From assembly GCF_900129765.1 (NCBI RefSeq), contig NZ_FQWU01000004.1:186001-250000 (forward strand): a stretch of DNA of 64,000 bases, written 5' to 3'. The first letter of the stretch is position 1. Every line of letters begins with the position of its first letter. Positions 34,014-45,314 of the stretch are shown here, one piece after another. The DNA is from Massilia sp. CF038 (GTDB lineage Bacteria; Pseudomonadota; Gammaproteobacteria; Burkholderiales; Burkholderiaceae_D). The notes beneath the pieces were generated by a model. That model was not told the origin of the DNA, did no database searches, and saw only the letters and a list, made by a program, of their open reading frames with translations. The position numbers and the translations under genes are program-made.

Positions 34014-35215
34014 CAGCTCTGCTTCGGTTTGGCTTCTTCGCGGCGGTTGTAGCCCGCCACCATGTCGAAGCGGAACAGGCGGCATTCCAGCGCGCCGTTG
34101 AAGAACGGCGTCTTGCGCGCTTCCTTCAGGCGCAGCAGCTTGGGCAGCGACAGGTCGGCAGTAAACAGGAACACGGTCCAGCCGGCAAAGCGCTGCTTGA
34201 GCGTGGTGCCCAGCGCGGCATAGAACGCGACCGACATTTCATCGGCCGGCACCGTGCTGTCGCCGCGCACGCCGATCCGCTCGCCATACGGTGGATTGGT
34301 CAGCAAGATGCCCGGCTGTTCGGTGGGCGGTTTGACTTCCTGCGCTTCGATCTGCTTGAGCGGCACATCGAACATGACACCGGCGATTTTCAGGTTATGG
34401 CGCGTCATGGCCACCATGTCGCCCGAAATATCGCTGCCGAAAATGGTCGGCTCGGTTGGCAGCGGGTTCGGCTTGATCGCGTTCTTCATCTCTTGCCAGG
34501 GCGCGGCCACGAAGCTGTTGAACTTTTCAAAGGCAAAGCGGCGCCGCGCGCCCGGCGGAATGCCCTGCACCATCTGGGCGGCTTCAATCAGAATGGTACC
34601 GGAACCGCACATGGGATCGAACAGCACCGTGCCAGGCTTCCAGCCGGCCACGCGCAGCATGCCGGCCGCGAGGTTCTCGCGCAGCGGCGCGTCGCCCGTT
34701 TCCTCGCGCCAGCCGCGCTTGAACAGCGCCTCGCCCGAGGTATCGAGATACAGCGTGAAATTGCGCGCATCCAGGAAGCCGACAATGCGCATGTCCGGCT
34801 CGCGCGTATTGACCGAGGGGCGCTTGTTGAACTGGTCGCGGAAGCGGTCGCAGATCGCATCCTTGATCTTGAGGGTGGTGAATTCCAGACTGCGCAGGGG
34901 CGACTTGACCGCGGTCACGTCGACCCGGATCGTATGGTCGACGTCGAACCAGTCTTCCCATGGCTGCGCCAGGGTCAGGTCGTAAATGTCGTTTTCGTTG
35001 TTGTAGCTCTGGTGCGCCATGCGCATCAGAACTCGCGACGCGATGCGCGAGTGCAGATTGATGCGGTACGAGTCGGTCACGTCGCCCGAGCAATGTACGC
35101 CGCCTGGCACCTGGTTGTGCACCTTCATGGTGCTGCTGGTCAGTGCGATTTCGCCCAGCTCTTCAGCCAGTGCCGCTTCCATGCCGCGCGGGCAAGGACA
35201 GAAAAATGAAGCCAT
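34013..35215 (-). CDS. rlmL: THUMP-domain rRNA (guanine-N2) methyltransferase, RlmL N-terminal type
   Basis: The 400-residue protein opens with the RlmL-type N terminus (FFCPCPRGMEAALAEELGEI), followed by a THUMP domain and a Rossmann methyltransferase domain. The SAM-binding part is LFDPMCGSGTILIEAA and the catalytic motif is LTNPPYGERI, as in N2-guanine methylases. E. coli RlmL is fused to the RlmK methyltransferase; this protein has only the RlmL half, as is usual in many betaproteobacteria. The target is presumably G2445 of 23S rRNA. Confidence 0.87.
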   Translation of the reverse strand: MASFFCPCPRGMEAALAEELGEIALTSSTMKVHNQVPGGVHCSGDVTDSYRINLHSRIASRVLMRMAHQSYNNENDIYDLTLAQPWEDWFDVDHTIRVDVTAVKSPLRSLEFTTLKIKDAICDRFRDQFNKRPSVNTREPDMRIVGFLDARNFTLYLDTSGEALFKRGWREETGDAPLRENLAAGMLRVAGWKPGTVLFDPMCGSGTILIEAAQMVQGIPPGARRRFAFEKFNSFVAAPWQEMKNAIKPNPLPTEPTIFGSDISGDMVAMTRHNLKIAGVMFDVPLKQIEAQEVKPPTEQPGILLTNPPYGERIGVRGDSTVPADEMSVAFYAALGTTLKQRFAGWTVFLFTADLSLPKLLRLKEARKTPFFNGALECRLFRFDMVAGYNRREEAKPKQS

Positions 35216-35248
35216 GGGTGTACCCTTTATCCGTTATAAAAAAACCAC

Positions 35249-35336
35249 CACATCGCCCTCGCGGAGGCGGGGGCCTATGCCACGTCCCCCGAATCCGGTA
35301 ACGTGGCATGGGTCCCCGCCTTCGCGAGGACGATGT
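35249..35336. repeat. palindromic intergenic repeat, full copy (copy E)
   Basis: CACATCGCCCTCGCGGAGGC and CCTTCGCGAGGACGATGT are the outer arms. The inner arms GCCTATGCCACGT and ACGTGGCATGGGT also pair. The left arm is of the GCCC type and the right arm of the GGAC type, so the arms have exchanged variants. It is upstream of rlmL. Confidence 0.85.
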
Positions 35337-35360
35337 CAACTAAAATCCAAAATCAACCAC

Positions 35361-35447
35361 CACATCGCCCTCGCGGAGGCGGGGGCCTATACCATGTTAC
35401 CGAAGTCGGCGAAGTGGTATAGGCCCCCGCCTCCGCGAGGGCGATGT
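35361..35447. repeat. palindromic intergenic repeat, near-perfect copy (copy F)
   Basis: This is the cleanest member: CACATCGCCCTCGCGGAGGC faces GCCTCCGCGAGGGCGATGT, and the pairing continues through GGGGGCCTATACCA with TGGTATAGGCCCCC, leaving about 20 unpaired central bases. It lies 25 bp from copy E and shares its flanking CCAC. Confidence 0.9.
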
Positions 35448-35466
35448 AGCACTTACTCTTTCGTGC

Positions 35467-36066
35467 TTAACCGAGCGCGCGCTCGACAAAGTCAAGCCGG
35501 TCCTGTCCCCAGAAGCCTTCGCCGTCGACCACATACCACGGTGCGCCAAACACATTCGCGGCGATCGCTTCATCGGTATTCTTGTCCAGCTGTTCCTGCA
35601 CCCCGGCCGTCTGCGCCGACTTCATCAGCATACGCCCATCGTAGCCCAGCAGATCGGCCACTTGCACCAGCGTGTCTTCATCCGAGATATTCTTTTCTTC
35701 CGCCCACAGCGCGCGCATGATCGCGCCTGCGAGCGCCAGCGCTGCATCGGCGCCCAGGCTGGTGCGCGCGGCGATGATCAGCTTGGCCGCTGCATCTGGC
35801 GGCACCGGAAAGAACACCGGCTGTACGTTCATCGGCAAACCAAGATGGGCAGCCACGCGCGCCATCTCGAGCAGGCGGTAAGCCTGGCGCTGCGGCGTGC
35901 GTTTGGCCAGCGGCAGCCCACCCGACACGCTGAACACCCGTCCCAGATCGACCGGTTTGATGTCCACCGGCGCGCCCTTGCACTCAGCCAGCGCCACCAG
36001 CCGCGCATGCCCCAGGTAGGTCCACGGCGACAAGGGCGTCATGTAGTAGGTGATTGTCTTGCTCAT
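35467..36066 (-). CDS. 2-hydroxychromene-2-carboxylate isomerase-like protein (GST kappa/DsbA fold)
   Basis: The 199-residue protein has the DsbA/GST-kappa fold signature of the HCCA isomerase group: YYMTPLSPWTYLGH at the N terminus (Ser in place of the DsbA CxxC), the PVDIKPVDLGRVF strand, and FGAPWYVVDGEGFWGQDRLDF near the C terminus. In aromatic degradation this enzyme interconverts chromene carboxylate and a pyruvate derivative with glutathione. No degradation pathway genes are nearby, so the real substrate is uncertain. Start chosen at the ATG at 36066. Confidence 0.85.
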   Translation of the reverse strand: MSKTITYYMTPLSPWTYLGHARLVALAECKGAPVDIKPVDLGRVFSVSGGLPLAKRTPQRQAYRLLEMARVAAHLGLPMNVQPVFFPVPPDAAAKLIIAARTSLGADAALALAGAIMRALWAEEKNISDEDTLVQVADLLGYDGRMLMKSAQTAGVQEQLDKNTDEAIAANVFGAPWYVVDGEGFWGQDRLDFVERALG

Positions 36067-36076
36067 CGGGCGCCCT

Positions 36077-36487
36077 TCAGAACGGCTTGACCACAACCAG
36101 GATCACGATCGCCAGCAGCAGGAAGGCCGGCACCTCGTTAAAGATGCGGAACCACTTGTGCGAGCGCTTGTTGACGCCTTTTTCAAACTTGGTCAGGATC
36201 GAGCCGCAAGCATGGTTGTAGCCAATTGCCAGCACCACCAGGGTCAGCTTGGCATGCAGCCAGCCCCCCTTGAAGCCATAACCGAGCCACAGCCACGCCC
36301 CCAGCAGCACGGCCGGCACGGACAGATACATGGAGAAGCGGTACAGCTTGCGCGCCATGAGCAGCAGGCGTGCATTCGCGGTGGGGTCGGTTTCCATGGC
36401 CAGGTTCACGAAAATGCGCGGCAGGTACAGCAGCGCGGCAAACCACGAGGCGACAAAGAAAATGTGAAAGGCTTTAATCCAGAGCAT
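36077..36487 (-). CDS. hemJ: HemJ-type protoporphyrinogen oxidase (CopD-like membrane protein)
   Basis: The 136-residue membrane protein starts MLWIKAFHIFFVASWFAALL, the HemJ signature with the conserved His, and has four helices and the later conserved segment HAKLTLVVLAIGYNH. HemJ oxidises protoporphyrinogen IX to protoporphyrin IX in haem synthesis in many bacteria lacking HemG or HemY. It sits just downstream of proA and 10 bp upstream of the HCCA isomerase-like gene. Confidence 0.87.
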   Translation of the reverse strand: MLWIKAFHIFFVASWFAALLYLPRIFVNLAMETDPTANARLLLMARKLYRFSMYLSVPAVLLGAWLWLGYGFKGGWLHAKLTLVVLAIGYNHACGSILTKFEKGVNKRSHKWFRIFNEVPAFLLLAIVILVVVKPF

Positions 36488-36517
36488 GGGGCTTCCTGTG
36501 AAAGGGTTGTGCGGGTG

Positions 36518-37783
36518 TCAGTTGCGAATTTCGCCGTGGCCGAACACCACGTACTTGAGCGAGGTCAGCCCTTCCAGTCCGACCGGGCCGCGCGCATGCA
36601 GCTTGTCGTTGGAAATACCGATTTCAGCGCCCAGGCCGTACTCGAAGCCGTCGGCAAAGCGGGTCGAAGCATTGACCATCACCGAGGCCGAATCGACTTC
36701 ACGCAAGAAGCGCAGCGCGTCGCTATAGTCTTCGGTGACAATCGACTCGGTATGCTTGGACGACCAGGTGTTGATATGCTCGATCGCTTCGTCAATATCG
36801 GCCACCACCTTGACCGCCAGGATCGGCGCCAGGTATTCGGTGCGCCAGTCTTCTTCGGTGGCGTGCGCCAGATGGGCGTAGCCAGCCAGGATGGCATGCG
36901 CTTCCGGATCGGCGCGCAGTTCCACCTGCTTGGTGGCGTACAGTGCGGCCAGCTGCGGCAGCACGGTGGGCGCAATGGCCCGCGCCACCAGCAGCGTTTC
37001 CATGGTGTTGCAGGTGCCGTAGCGGTGGCATTTGGCGTTGAACGCGATCGGCAGCGCCTTGGCCAGGTCGGCCTTGGCATCGATGTACAGGTGGCAGATG
37101 CCGTCCAGGTGCTTGATCATGGGGACCGTGGCTTCTTCCATCAGACGCGCGATCAGGCCCTTGCCGCCGCGCGGCACGATCACGTCCACGTACTGCGGCA
37201 TGGTGATCAGCGCGCCCACGGCAGCGCGGTCGGTGGTGTCGACAATCTGCACGCCGTCGGCCGGCAGACCGGCGCCTTGCAAGCCTTCCGCGACAATTTT
37301 CGCCAGGGCGCGGTTGCAATGAATGGCTTCCGAGCCGCCCCGCAAAATGGTGGCGTTGCCGCTCTTGATGCACAGGCCGGCCGCGTCCACCGTGACGTTC
37401 GGACGCGCTTCGTAAATGATGCCAATCACGCCCAGCGGCACACGCATTTGCCCGACCTGGATCCCGCTGGGACGGAACTTCATGTTCGAGATTTCACCAA
37501 TCGGGTCAGCCAGCGAGACGATCTGGCGCAAGCCTTCCACCATGGTGGCGATGGCCGCGTCCGACAAGGCCAGCCGGTCCAGCATGGCCGGTGCCAGGCC
37601 CGCTGCCTGGGCGGCATCGAGGTCAAGCTGGTTGGCTGCCCGCAGCAGCGCCTGATCGCGCACGATGGCGTCGGCGATCAGGGTCAGGGCGCGGTTGCGG
37701 GTGGCGCTGTCGGCACGGGCCATGGCGCGCGACGCACTGCGTGCGCGCTGGCCGACGGATTGCATGTATTCGGTGATGTTCAT
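36518..37783 (-). CDS. proA: gamma-glutamyl phosphate reductase ProA
   Basis: The 421-residue aldehyde-dehydrogenase-fold enzyme has the expected length and motifs, such as [18 protein letters not shown], the catalytic Cys in [12 protein letters not shown] and the C-terminal [18 protein letters not shown]. It reduces gamma-glutamyl phosphate with NADPH in proline synthesis. The gene order holA-proA-hemJ on one strand is usual in Burkholderiales. ProB is not encoded here. Confidence 0.95.
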   Translation of the reverse strand: MNITEYMQSVGQRARSASRAMARADSATRNRALTLIADAIVRDQALLRAANQLDLDAAQAAGLAPAMLDRLALSDAAIATMVEGLRQIVSLADPIGEISNMKFRPSGIQVGQMRVPLGVIGIIYEARPNVTVDAAGLCIKSGNATILRGGSEAIHCNRALAKIVAEGLQGAGLPADGVQIVDTTDRAAVGALITMPQYVDVIVPRGGKGLIARLMEEATVPMIKHLDGICHLYIDAKADLAKALPIAFNAKCHRYGTCNTMETLLVARAIAPTVLPQLAALYATKQVELRADPEAHAILAGYAHLAHATEEDWRTEYLAPILAVKVVADIDEAIEHINTWSSKHTESIVTEDYSDALRFLREVDSASVMVNASTRFADGFEYGLGAEIGISNDKLHARGPVGLEGLTSLKYVVFGHGEIRN

Positions 37784-37838
37784 TGTGTGCTGCCGTAAAA
37801 AGAGCGGATGCGGACACGCTTGTCCGCACCAGGGTGAA

Positions 37839-38855
37839 TCAGCCGCGGACGACCTTCAGCGCCAGCTGCAGCATCGCATCCCAGGCGTCGCCCGCAAACG
37901 CCGGTGCGCGCAAGCCCTTGATCATTTTGTCGACCTGGGCGGCGTCCTGCAGGGCCTGTTCCAGCGTTGCCAGCGAAATGCGGCGCAAGGCCGGCTCCAT
38001 CATGCGCTCTTTCGGACCCCAGATGCGGTACTCCTTGAGCAGCACGCCAAGCGGCCTGCCCTGCGCCATCCCGGATTTCAATTTTAACAGCGTCCGGATT
38101 TCTTCGGCGACGGCCCACAAAACCAGCGGCAGCGCCTCGCCTTCACCCTTCAAGCCCTCGAGCATGCGCACCAGGCGCGCGGGGTCGCCCGCCAGCATCG
38201 CTTCGGACAGCTTGAACACATCGTAGCGCGCCACATTCAGTACCGCATCGTGGATCTGCTCGAAGCTCAAGCGCCCCGGCTCGTGCAGCAGACCCAGTTT
38301 TTGAATCTCCTGGTGCGCGGCCAGCAGATTGCCCTCGACCCGGTCGGCGATGAAGTCCAGGCCCTGGCGGTCGGCGCTTTGCCCTTGGGCGGCCAGACGG
38401 TTGCCGATCCAGGCCGGCAACTGGGCTCGCTCGATGCTGGGAATTTCGATATAGACGGCAGCCTGCTGCAGGCTGGCCACCCAGGCTGCCTTGGCGGTTT
38501 GCCAGTCCAGCTTGGGCAGGGTGATCAGGGTCAGGTTGTCGGGACTGAGATCCTTGGCATAGGCTTGCAAGGCGGCGCCGCCATCCTTGCCCGGCTTGCC
38601 ACTGGGGATGCGCAGCTCGATCAGCTTCTTGTCGCCAAACAGCGACAGCGCCTGGTTGGCAGCGAGCAGTTCGCCCCACTTGAAGGTGCGTTCAACGGTC
38701 AGCACGTCGCGCTCCGAATAGCCACCGGCACGCGCGGCGCGCCGGATCTTGTCGGCCGCCTCGAGCGCGAGCAGATGCTCGTCGCTGCTGATCACATACA
38801 GCGGCGCAATCGTCTTGGCCAGGTGGCCGTCGAGTGCATCAATGCGCAGCTGCAT
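37839..38855 (-). CDS. holA: DNA polymerase III delta subunit HolA
   Basis: The 338-residue protein matches the clamp-loader delta subunit: an N-terminal AAA-like domain beginning [29 protein letters not shown], the contact region [21 protein letters not shown], and a helical collar domain at the C terminus ([16 protein letters not shown]). It opens the beta clamp at primer ends. It lies 9 bp after lptE on the same strand, as in most relatives. Confidence 0.92.
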   Translation of the reverse strand: MQLRIDALDGHLAKTIAPLYVISSDEHLLALEAADKIRRAARAGGYSERDVLTVERTFKWGELLAANQALSLFGDKKLIELRIPSGKPGKDGGAALQAYAKDLSPDNLTLITLPKLDWQTAKAAWVASLQQAAVYIEIPSIERAQLPAWIGNRLAAQGQSADRQGLDFIADRVEGNLLAAHQEIQKLGLLHEPGRLSFEQIHDAVLNVARYDVFKLSEAMLAGDPARLVRMLEGLKGEGEALPLVLWAVAEEIRTLLKLKSGMAQGRPLGVLLKEYRIWGPKERMMEPALRRISLATLEQALQDAAQVDKMIKGLRAPAFAGDAWDAMLQLALKVVRG

Positions 38856-38864
38856 CGCCCATCC

Positions 38865-39368
38865 TCACTGCGCCTTGATGGCCGTCATGCGGCGCAGGAT
38901 CTGCTGCACCAGGTCGCTCTGCATATCGCGGAACAGCAGTACTTCTTCCGATTCCTTGGCCAGGATTTGGCGCTCATCGAATGGCAACGAGCGCTTGAGC
39001 GTGATTTCCGTCGGCGGCAGCAGCGTCCGGCCGTTGGCATCGCTGACCTTGAATACCACGGTGTAGGTCAGCAGGTACTCGCCTACCCGGCCCTGGCCCT
39101 TGAGCGACAGAATCTGCTTGCCGCGTGCTTCCGACACCACGTCGAACTGCGCTTGCGCCTGGGTCGCATCGGTCACCACCTCGACCATATCGCCGCCGCG
39201 CAGATTGCGCCGCAACTCGATGCCCAGGGCCGACGTATCCGGGAAGTTCAGATAGATGCTCTTGAATGGCATGCGGTATTCGCCGTTTGAACCACGCAGC
39301 TGAAAGCCGCAGGCCGACAGCGATGCCAGCACCGCCAGCATCAGGACCAGTTTGCGAAAGGCGCTCAT
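38865..39368 (-). CDS. lptE: LPS-assembly lipoprotein LptE
   Basis: The 167-residue lipoprotein has a lipobox LSAC followed by GFQLRGSNGEYRMPFKSIY, the classical LptE start. LptE plugs the LptD barrel in the outer membrane and helps deliver LPS to the surface. I prefer the ATG at 39368, about 5 bases after AGGA; another ATG two codons earlier (39374) is possible. It is between leuS and holA. Its partner lptD is at 56744-58975. Confidence 0.93.
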   Translation of the reverse strand: MSAFRKLVLMLAVLASLSACGFQLRGSNGEYRMPFKSIYLNFPDTSALGIELRRNLRGGDMVEVVTDATQAQAQFDVVSEARGKQILSLKGQGRVGEYLLTYTVVFKVSDANGRTLLPPTEITLKRSLPFDERQILAKESEEVLLFRDMQSDLVQQILRRMTAIKAQ

Positions 39369-39379
39369 GTTCATCCTGT

Positions 39380-42049
<2,670 letters not shown>

Positions 42050-42072
42050 CTAAAAGTGAATATGAACCGGTC

Positions 42073-42078
42073 ATTATA
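42073..42078 (-). promoter_or_regulatory. -10 element of the leuS operon
   Basis: Reads TATAAT on the minus strand, about 50 bases upstream of the leuS ATG. No strong -35 is visible at the usual distance. Confidence 0.4.
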
Positions 42079-42219
42079 CTGGTACGGGCTGGGCTTGGGC
42101 GAGGCGCTCTGGAATAGCTGAACGATGACGCTGCGGCGCGGTCTAATAAGGGTTCGAAGTGAGGAGCGGACCGGCGGCCAGTGCCGAACATTGGCTCAAT
42201 TCCACAGGAAGGGCCCGAT

Positions 42220-42639
42220 ATGAGTACATTTAATGCCATCCACTATGAACAAGAGCTCACCAATGCCGGCGTCGGCAAAGAACAAGCAGCAGTACACGCC
42301 AAAGCACTCGGTCAGGTGATGACGGAAGTTGTATTTTGCAGCGACCTAAAAAAGGTCGAAAGCAATCTCAGAGGGGAGATCGAACAATCGGCGCAGCGGC
42401 TTGCGGATCGAATGGACAGCAAGTGTACCGAGCTCAGTGCCAAGATCGAAGCTGTTCGGGCCGAGCTTAACGCCAAGATCGAAATTGTTCGGGCCGACCT
42501 TAGCGCCAAAATCGACAAGCTGGAAGCACGTATCGGTGCCTTGGAATACGAGCTGGCCGTGCATCGGTGGCTTTTTGGGTTGGTAATCGCACTGCAAATG
42601 GGTACCCTCGCCGCCGTCATCAAGCTCCTCGTTCCTTAA
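42220..42639 (+). CDS. coiled-coil protein with C-terminal membrane anchor (DUF1640/CCDC90-like)
   Basis: The 139-residue protein has a long heptad-rich coiled-coil at about residues 45-110, built of repeats such as SAKIEAVRAEL, NAKIEIVRADL and SAKIDKLEARIGALE. A single transmembrane segment follows near the C terminus (WLFGLVIALQMGTLAAVIKL). This architecture resembles the DUF1640/CCDC90 family. Function is unknown in bacteria. AGGAAGGG precedes the ATG at 42220. The AraC-type gene follows after a 44-bp gap. Confidence 0.75.
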   Translation: MSTFNAIHYEQELTNAGVGKEQAAVHAKALGQVMTEVVFCSDLKKVESNLRGEIEQSAQRLADRMDSKCTELSAKIEAVRAELNAKIEIVRADLSAKIDKLEARIGALEYELAVHRWLFGLVIALQMGTLAAVIKLLVP

Positions 42640-42683
42640 TTCGGCAGGTAAAATGGCGCGACCTTCTACTGAAGCAAGCGCCC

Positions 42684-43430
42684 ATGGTTCTTTACCAGGA
42701 ATACCCGCCCTGCCCTGCCCTGGCTCCCTATCTGGCCTGCCTCTGGACCTGCATGGTCCCGGCGCAAACGCAGGTCAGCACACACCGGGTCTTGCCAGAC
42801 AACTGCATCGACATCCTGTGGCACGACGGCGATCCGCACGGCAGCGTGGCAGGCATGATGAGCCACGCGATCACGGTCCCGTTTTCGCGCCCGGCGCGCA
42901 TCATCGCGGTGCGCTTCAAGCCCGGCGCCGCCGCCCACTTCTTCCCCATCCCTCTGGATGCGCTGACCGATCTGCACCCGGCCCTGAACGATCTGTGGGA
43001 GCCAGGCGCGGCAGCGCGCTTTGCCGATGCACTCTGGTCGCGCCCCCTGACCGATCTGCAAGCCCTGGCCGCCATCGAACAATTGCTCCTGCAGCGCCTG
43101 CGTGAGGCAGCGCCGCGCGCCGGCCTGGTCGACGCCGCCGTGCACGCCATCGAACGCAGCCATGGCGCCATCCGCATCGAGGCGCTGGCCACGACCCTGG
43201 GTGTGTCGCGCCAGCACCTGGCCAGCCAGTTCCGCGCCCGCGTGGGCTTGCCGGCCAAACTGTTTGCGCGCGTGTGCCGTTTTCAGCACGCCAGCGCGGC
43301 CATCCGCAATACCAGCGCGCCCGATCTGGCCGCACTGGCCCTGGCCGCCGGCTATTACGACCAGCCGCACATGGTCCATGAGTTTCGCGCCCTGTCCGGC
43401 AGCGCGCCGCTCACCTTCGCCCCAGCCTGA
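42684..43430 (+). CDS. AraC-family transcriptional regulator
   Basis: The 248-residue protein has an N-terminal DUF6597-like sensor domain (ALAPYLACLWTC, LPDNCIDILW, AVRFKPGAAAHFF) and a C-terminal AraC helix-turn-helix pair (IRIEALATTLGVSRQHLASQ and APDLAALALAAGYYDQPHMVHEF). It probably regulates the VOC protein gene encoded right after it. Start at the ATG at 42684. Confidence 0.9.
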   Translation: MVLYQEYPPCPALAPYLACLWTCMVPAQTQVSTHRVLPDNCIDILWHDGDPHGSVAGMMSHAITVPFSRPARIIAVRFKPGAAAHFFPIPLDALTDLHPALNDLWEPGAAARFADALWSRPLTDLQALAAIEQLLLQRLREAAPRAGLVDAAVHAIERSHGAIRIEALATTLGVSRQHLASQFRARVGLPAKLFARVCRFQHASAAIRNTSAPDLAALALAAGYYDQPHMVHEFRALSGSAPLTFAPA

Positions 43431-43498
43431 TCTTCCATTTTTACAAGACAGCGCCGGCGCGGGCTGGCACACTGGGACTTTCAGCAAAGGAGAGCGGC

Positions 43499-43864
43499 AT
43501 GATTCACGGTTTGCGCACAACAGTCTATCCCGTCACCGATCTGGCCAAGGCCAAAGCCTGGTACAGCGAGGTGTTTGGCCAGGCGCCCTACTTCGACCAG
43601 CCCTTCTACGTGGGCTTTGCCATCGGCGGCTTCGAACTGGGCCTGGTACCCGACGGCACGCCCGGCGTGAACGGCGCCAATGTGTATTGGGGTGTGGACG
43701 ATATCGAGGCCGAGGTGGCGCGCATTGTCGCCCTGGGCGCAAGCGTGCACACACCGGTGCAGGACGTGGGCGAGGCGATTCGGGTGGTGGATCTGGCCGA
43801 TCCGTTTGGCAATCTGCTGGGGCTGATCTACAACCCCCATTTCGACCTGGCGGCCGTGCGCTGA
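43499..43864 (+). CDS. VOC-family (glyoxalase/bleomycin resistance) protein
   Basis: The 121-residue protein is a single vicinal-oxygen-chelate domain with paired beta-alpha-beta modules: GLRTTVYPVTDLAKAKAWYS, then GANVYWGVDDIEAEVARI and VVDLADPFGNLLGLIYNP. Metal ligand positions resemble glyoxalase relatives. Substrate unknown. It follows the AraC regulator by 68 bp on the same strand. AAGGAGAG precedes the ATG. Confidence 0.88.
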   Translation: MIHGLRTTVYPVTDLAKAKAWYSEVFGQAPYFDQPFYVGFAIGGFELGLVPDGTPGVNGANVYWGVDDIEAEVARIVALGASVHTPVQDVGEAIRVVDLADPFGNLLGLIYNPHFDLAAVR

Positions 43865-43878
43865 ACTGGATTTGTGCC

Positions 43879-44205
43879 TTACTTGAGCACCAGCGCCAGC
43901 GCCGGCTTTTCGCCGTAGTCTTCGTACCGTTCGTTGATGCCGGCAATGCAGAAGGTCATTTCGTCGAGCAGGTCCGGCACCCGCTCGCGCATCTGCGCCG
44001 CATCCTTGACCACGATCTCCAGCACTTCGTTGGGTTTGAGACGGAAGCGGGTCATGCCGTCTTCGTCGCGCAGGTAGCTCAGCGAGTCGACCCAGGCGTC
44101 CATGGTGTTGGCGTAAAAATCGGGAAAACCAAAGGCGGCCCGGCTTTCGCTGTGAAAAGTGTCCCAGCCCAGGATCGCGGCTCCGTTCAATTCAGCGCTT
44201 GCCAT
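43879..44205 (-). CDS. barstar-family protein
   Basis: The 108-residue protein resembles barstar, the inhibitor of the ribonuclease barnase: an N-terminal strand AAILGWDTFHSESRAAFGF, the diagnostic PDFYANTMDAWVDSL, and a C-terminal strand region. No barnase-like gene is visible near it. It overlaps the end of exbD by 14 bases, at the end of the bamE-dapB-exbB-exbD operon, so it may be a housekeeping protein rather than an immunity protein. Confidence 0.8.
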   Translation of the reverse strand: MASAELNGAAILGWDTFHSESRAAFGFPDFYANTMDAWVDSLSYLRDEDGMTRFRLKPNEVLEIVVKDAAQMRERVPDLLDEMTFCIAGINERYEDYGEKPALALVLK

Positions 44206-44629
44206 TGGTGTTCTCCTTCTTCGGATCGGTCACAAAGCCCAGCCTGGTCAAGCCATGCGACTGGGCCGCCGCCATGACTTGGGCCACGGCGTCGTAACGG
44301 GTATTCTTGTCCACCCGCAATTGCAGTTCGGGCTGGGTCGTGCCCACGGCCGCCTGCGTCATGCGCGTGTCGAGTTCGGCAGCGGAAACCTTGTCCTGCT
44401 CCCAGTACAGCACCCCATCGGCGTCGATCGCAATGGTGATGGTATCGGGATCTTGCTGGGCCACGGCCGCCTGCGCCTGCGGCAAATCCAGCTTGACCGC
44501 ATGCGTGAACATGGGTGCAGTAATGATGAAAATCACCAGCAGCACCAGCATCACGTCGACCATGGGCGTGACGTTAATGTCGCTCATCATCGAGTGCTGC
44601 CGCTGTGGATTGAAGGCGCCAAAGCTCAT
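44192..44629 (-). CDS. exbD: biopolymer transport protein ExbD/TolR family
   Basis: The 145-residue protein has one N-terminal transmembrane helix (MVDVMLVLLVIFIITAPM) with the essential membrane Asp, and a periplasmic C-terminal domain. With ExbB it forms the proton-driven motor that energises TonB or TolA. No TonB gene is adjacent. It lies 9 bp after exbB. Confidence 0.92.
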   Translation of the reverse strand: MSFGAFNPQRQHSMMSDINVTPMVDVMLVLLVIFIITAPMFTHAVKLDLPQAQAAVAQQDPDTITIAIDADGVLYWEQDKVSAAELDTRMTQAAVGTTQPELQLRVDKNTRYDAVAQVMAAAQSHGLTRLGFVTDPKKENTNGKR

Positions 44630-44638
44630 GCTGGCCGC

Positions 44639-45310
44639 TTATTTGGTGAAGTAGGATTGCAAATCGTGGGCAAAACCGTCCAGTTCGGACATCGTGATCC
44701 GGTTCAGCCGGTTCAAGGTGTTATACGCCAGAACGGCAGGAATGGCTACCACCAGCCCGAAGCCGGTCATGATCAAGGCTTCGCCGACCGGGCCGGCAAT
44801 CTTGTCGATCTGCACTGTGCCTGCGGTCGAGACATTGGCCAGCGCATGGTAAATGCCCCACACTGTGCCCAGCAAACCGACGAAGGGTGCTGTTGCGCCA
44901 ATCGAGGCCAGCACGGTCAGCCCGCTCTCGATGCGGTGGGTGGCGCGGTTGATCTGCAGGCGCAGCACCCGCACCACCTGTTCCTCGCGATTCATTTCGC
45001 CAGCCAGATTGGCGCCGCCGGCCGAATGGGCCAGGGCTTCGCTTGCCAGCGGCGCATACACGCCTTCGCGGTCGGCCAGGGTCAGCAATGCAATACCATC
45101 CTGCAAGGTGGGCGCCGCCCAGAATGCATCCAGCGCCGGGGCTGCGCGGCGCACGCGCCAGCTGCTGAAGGCCTTGGCAAAGAGAATGAACCAGCTCAAC
45201 AGCGACATGGCCAGCAGCAAGTACGCCACGGCATGGCTGATGGCGTCGCCCTGCTGCCAGTAACGGGCAATGCTGAAATGGTTGTCCGACAGCGTGAGGG
45301 CGTCCTGCAT
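44639..45310 (-). CDS. exbB: MotA/TolQ/ExbB proton channel protein
   Basis: The 223-residue protein has three transmembrane helices and the ExbB/TolQ signature APFVGLLGTVWGIYHALANV, plus GPVGEALIMTGFGLVVAIPAV. It is the pentameric proton-channel partner of ExbD. It lies 4 bp after dapB, which is a conserved arrangement in Burkholderiales. Confidence 0.92.
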   Translation of the reverse strand: MQDALTLSDNHFSIARYWQQGDAISHAVAYLLLAMSLLSWFILFAKAFSSWRVRRAAPALDAFWAAPTLQDGIALLTLADREGVYAPLASEALAHSAGGANLAGEMNREEQVVRVLRLQINRATHRIESGLTVLASIGATAPFVGLLGTVWGIYHALANVSTAGTVQIDKIAGPVGEALIMTGFGLVVAIPAVLAYNTLNRLNRITMSELDGFAHDLQSYFTK

Positions 45311-45314
45311 GGGC

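Noticed and set aside
36050-37798. 582-codon plus-strand open frame opposite proA and hemJ
   Set aside because: His/Gln/Arg-rich antisense frame without motifs; ProA and HemJ are unmistakable on the other strand.
43879-44205. Toxin-immunity module built on the barstar-like protein
   Set aside because: No ribonuclease toxin, polymorphic-toxin cassette or secretion gene is near it; it lies in a housekeeping operon.
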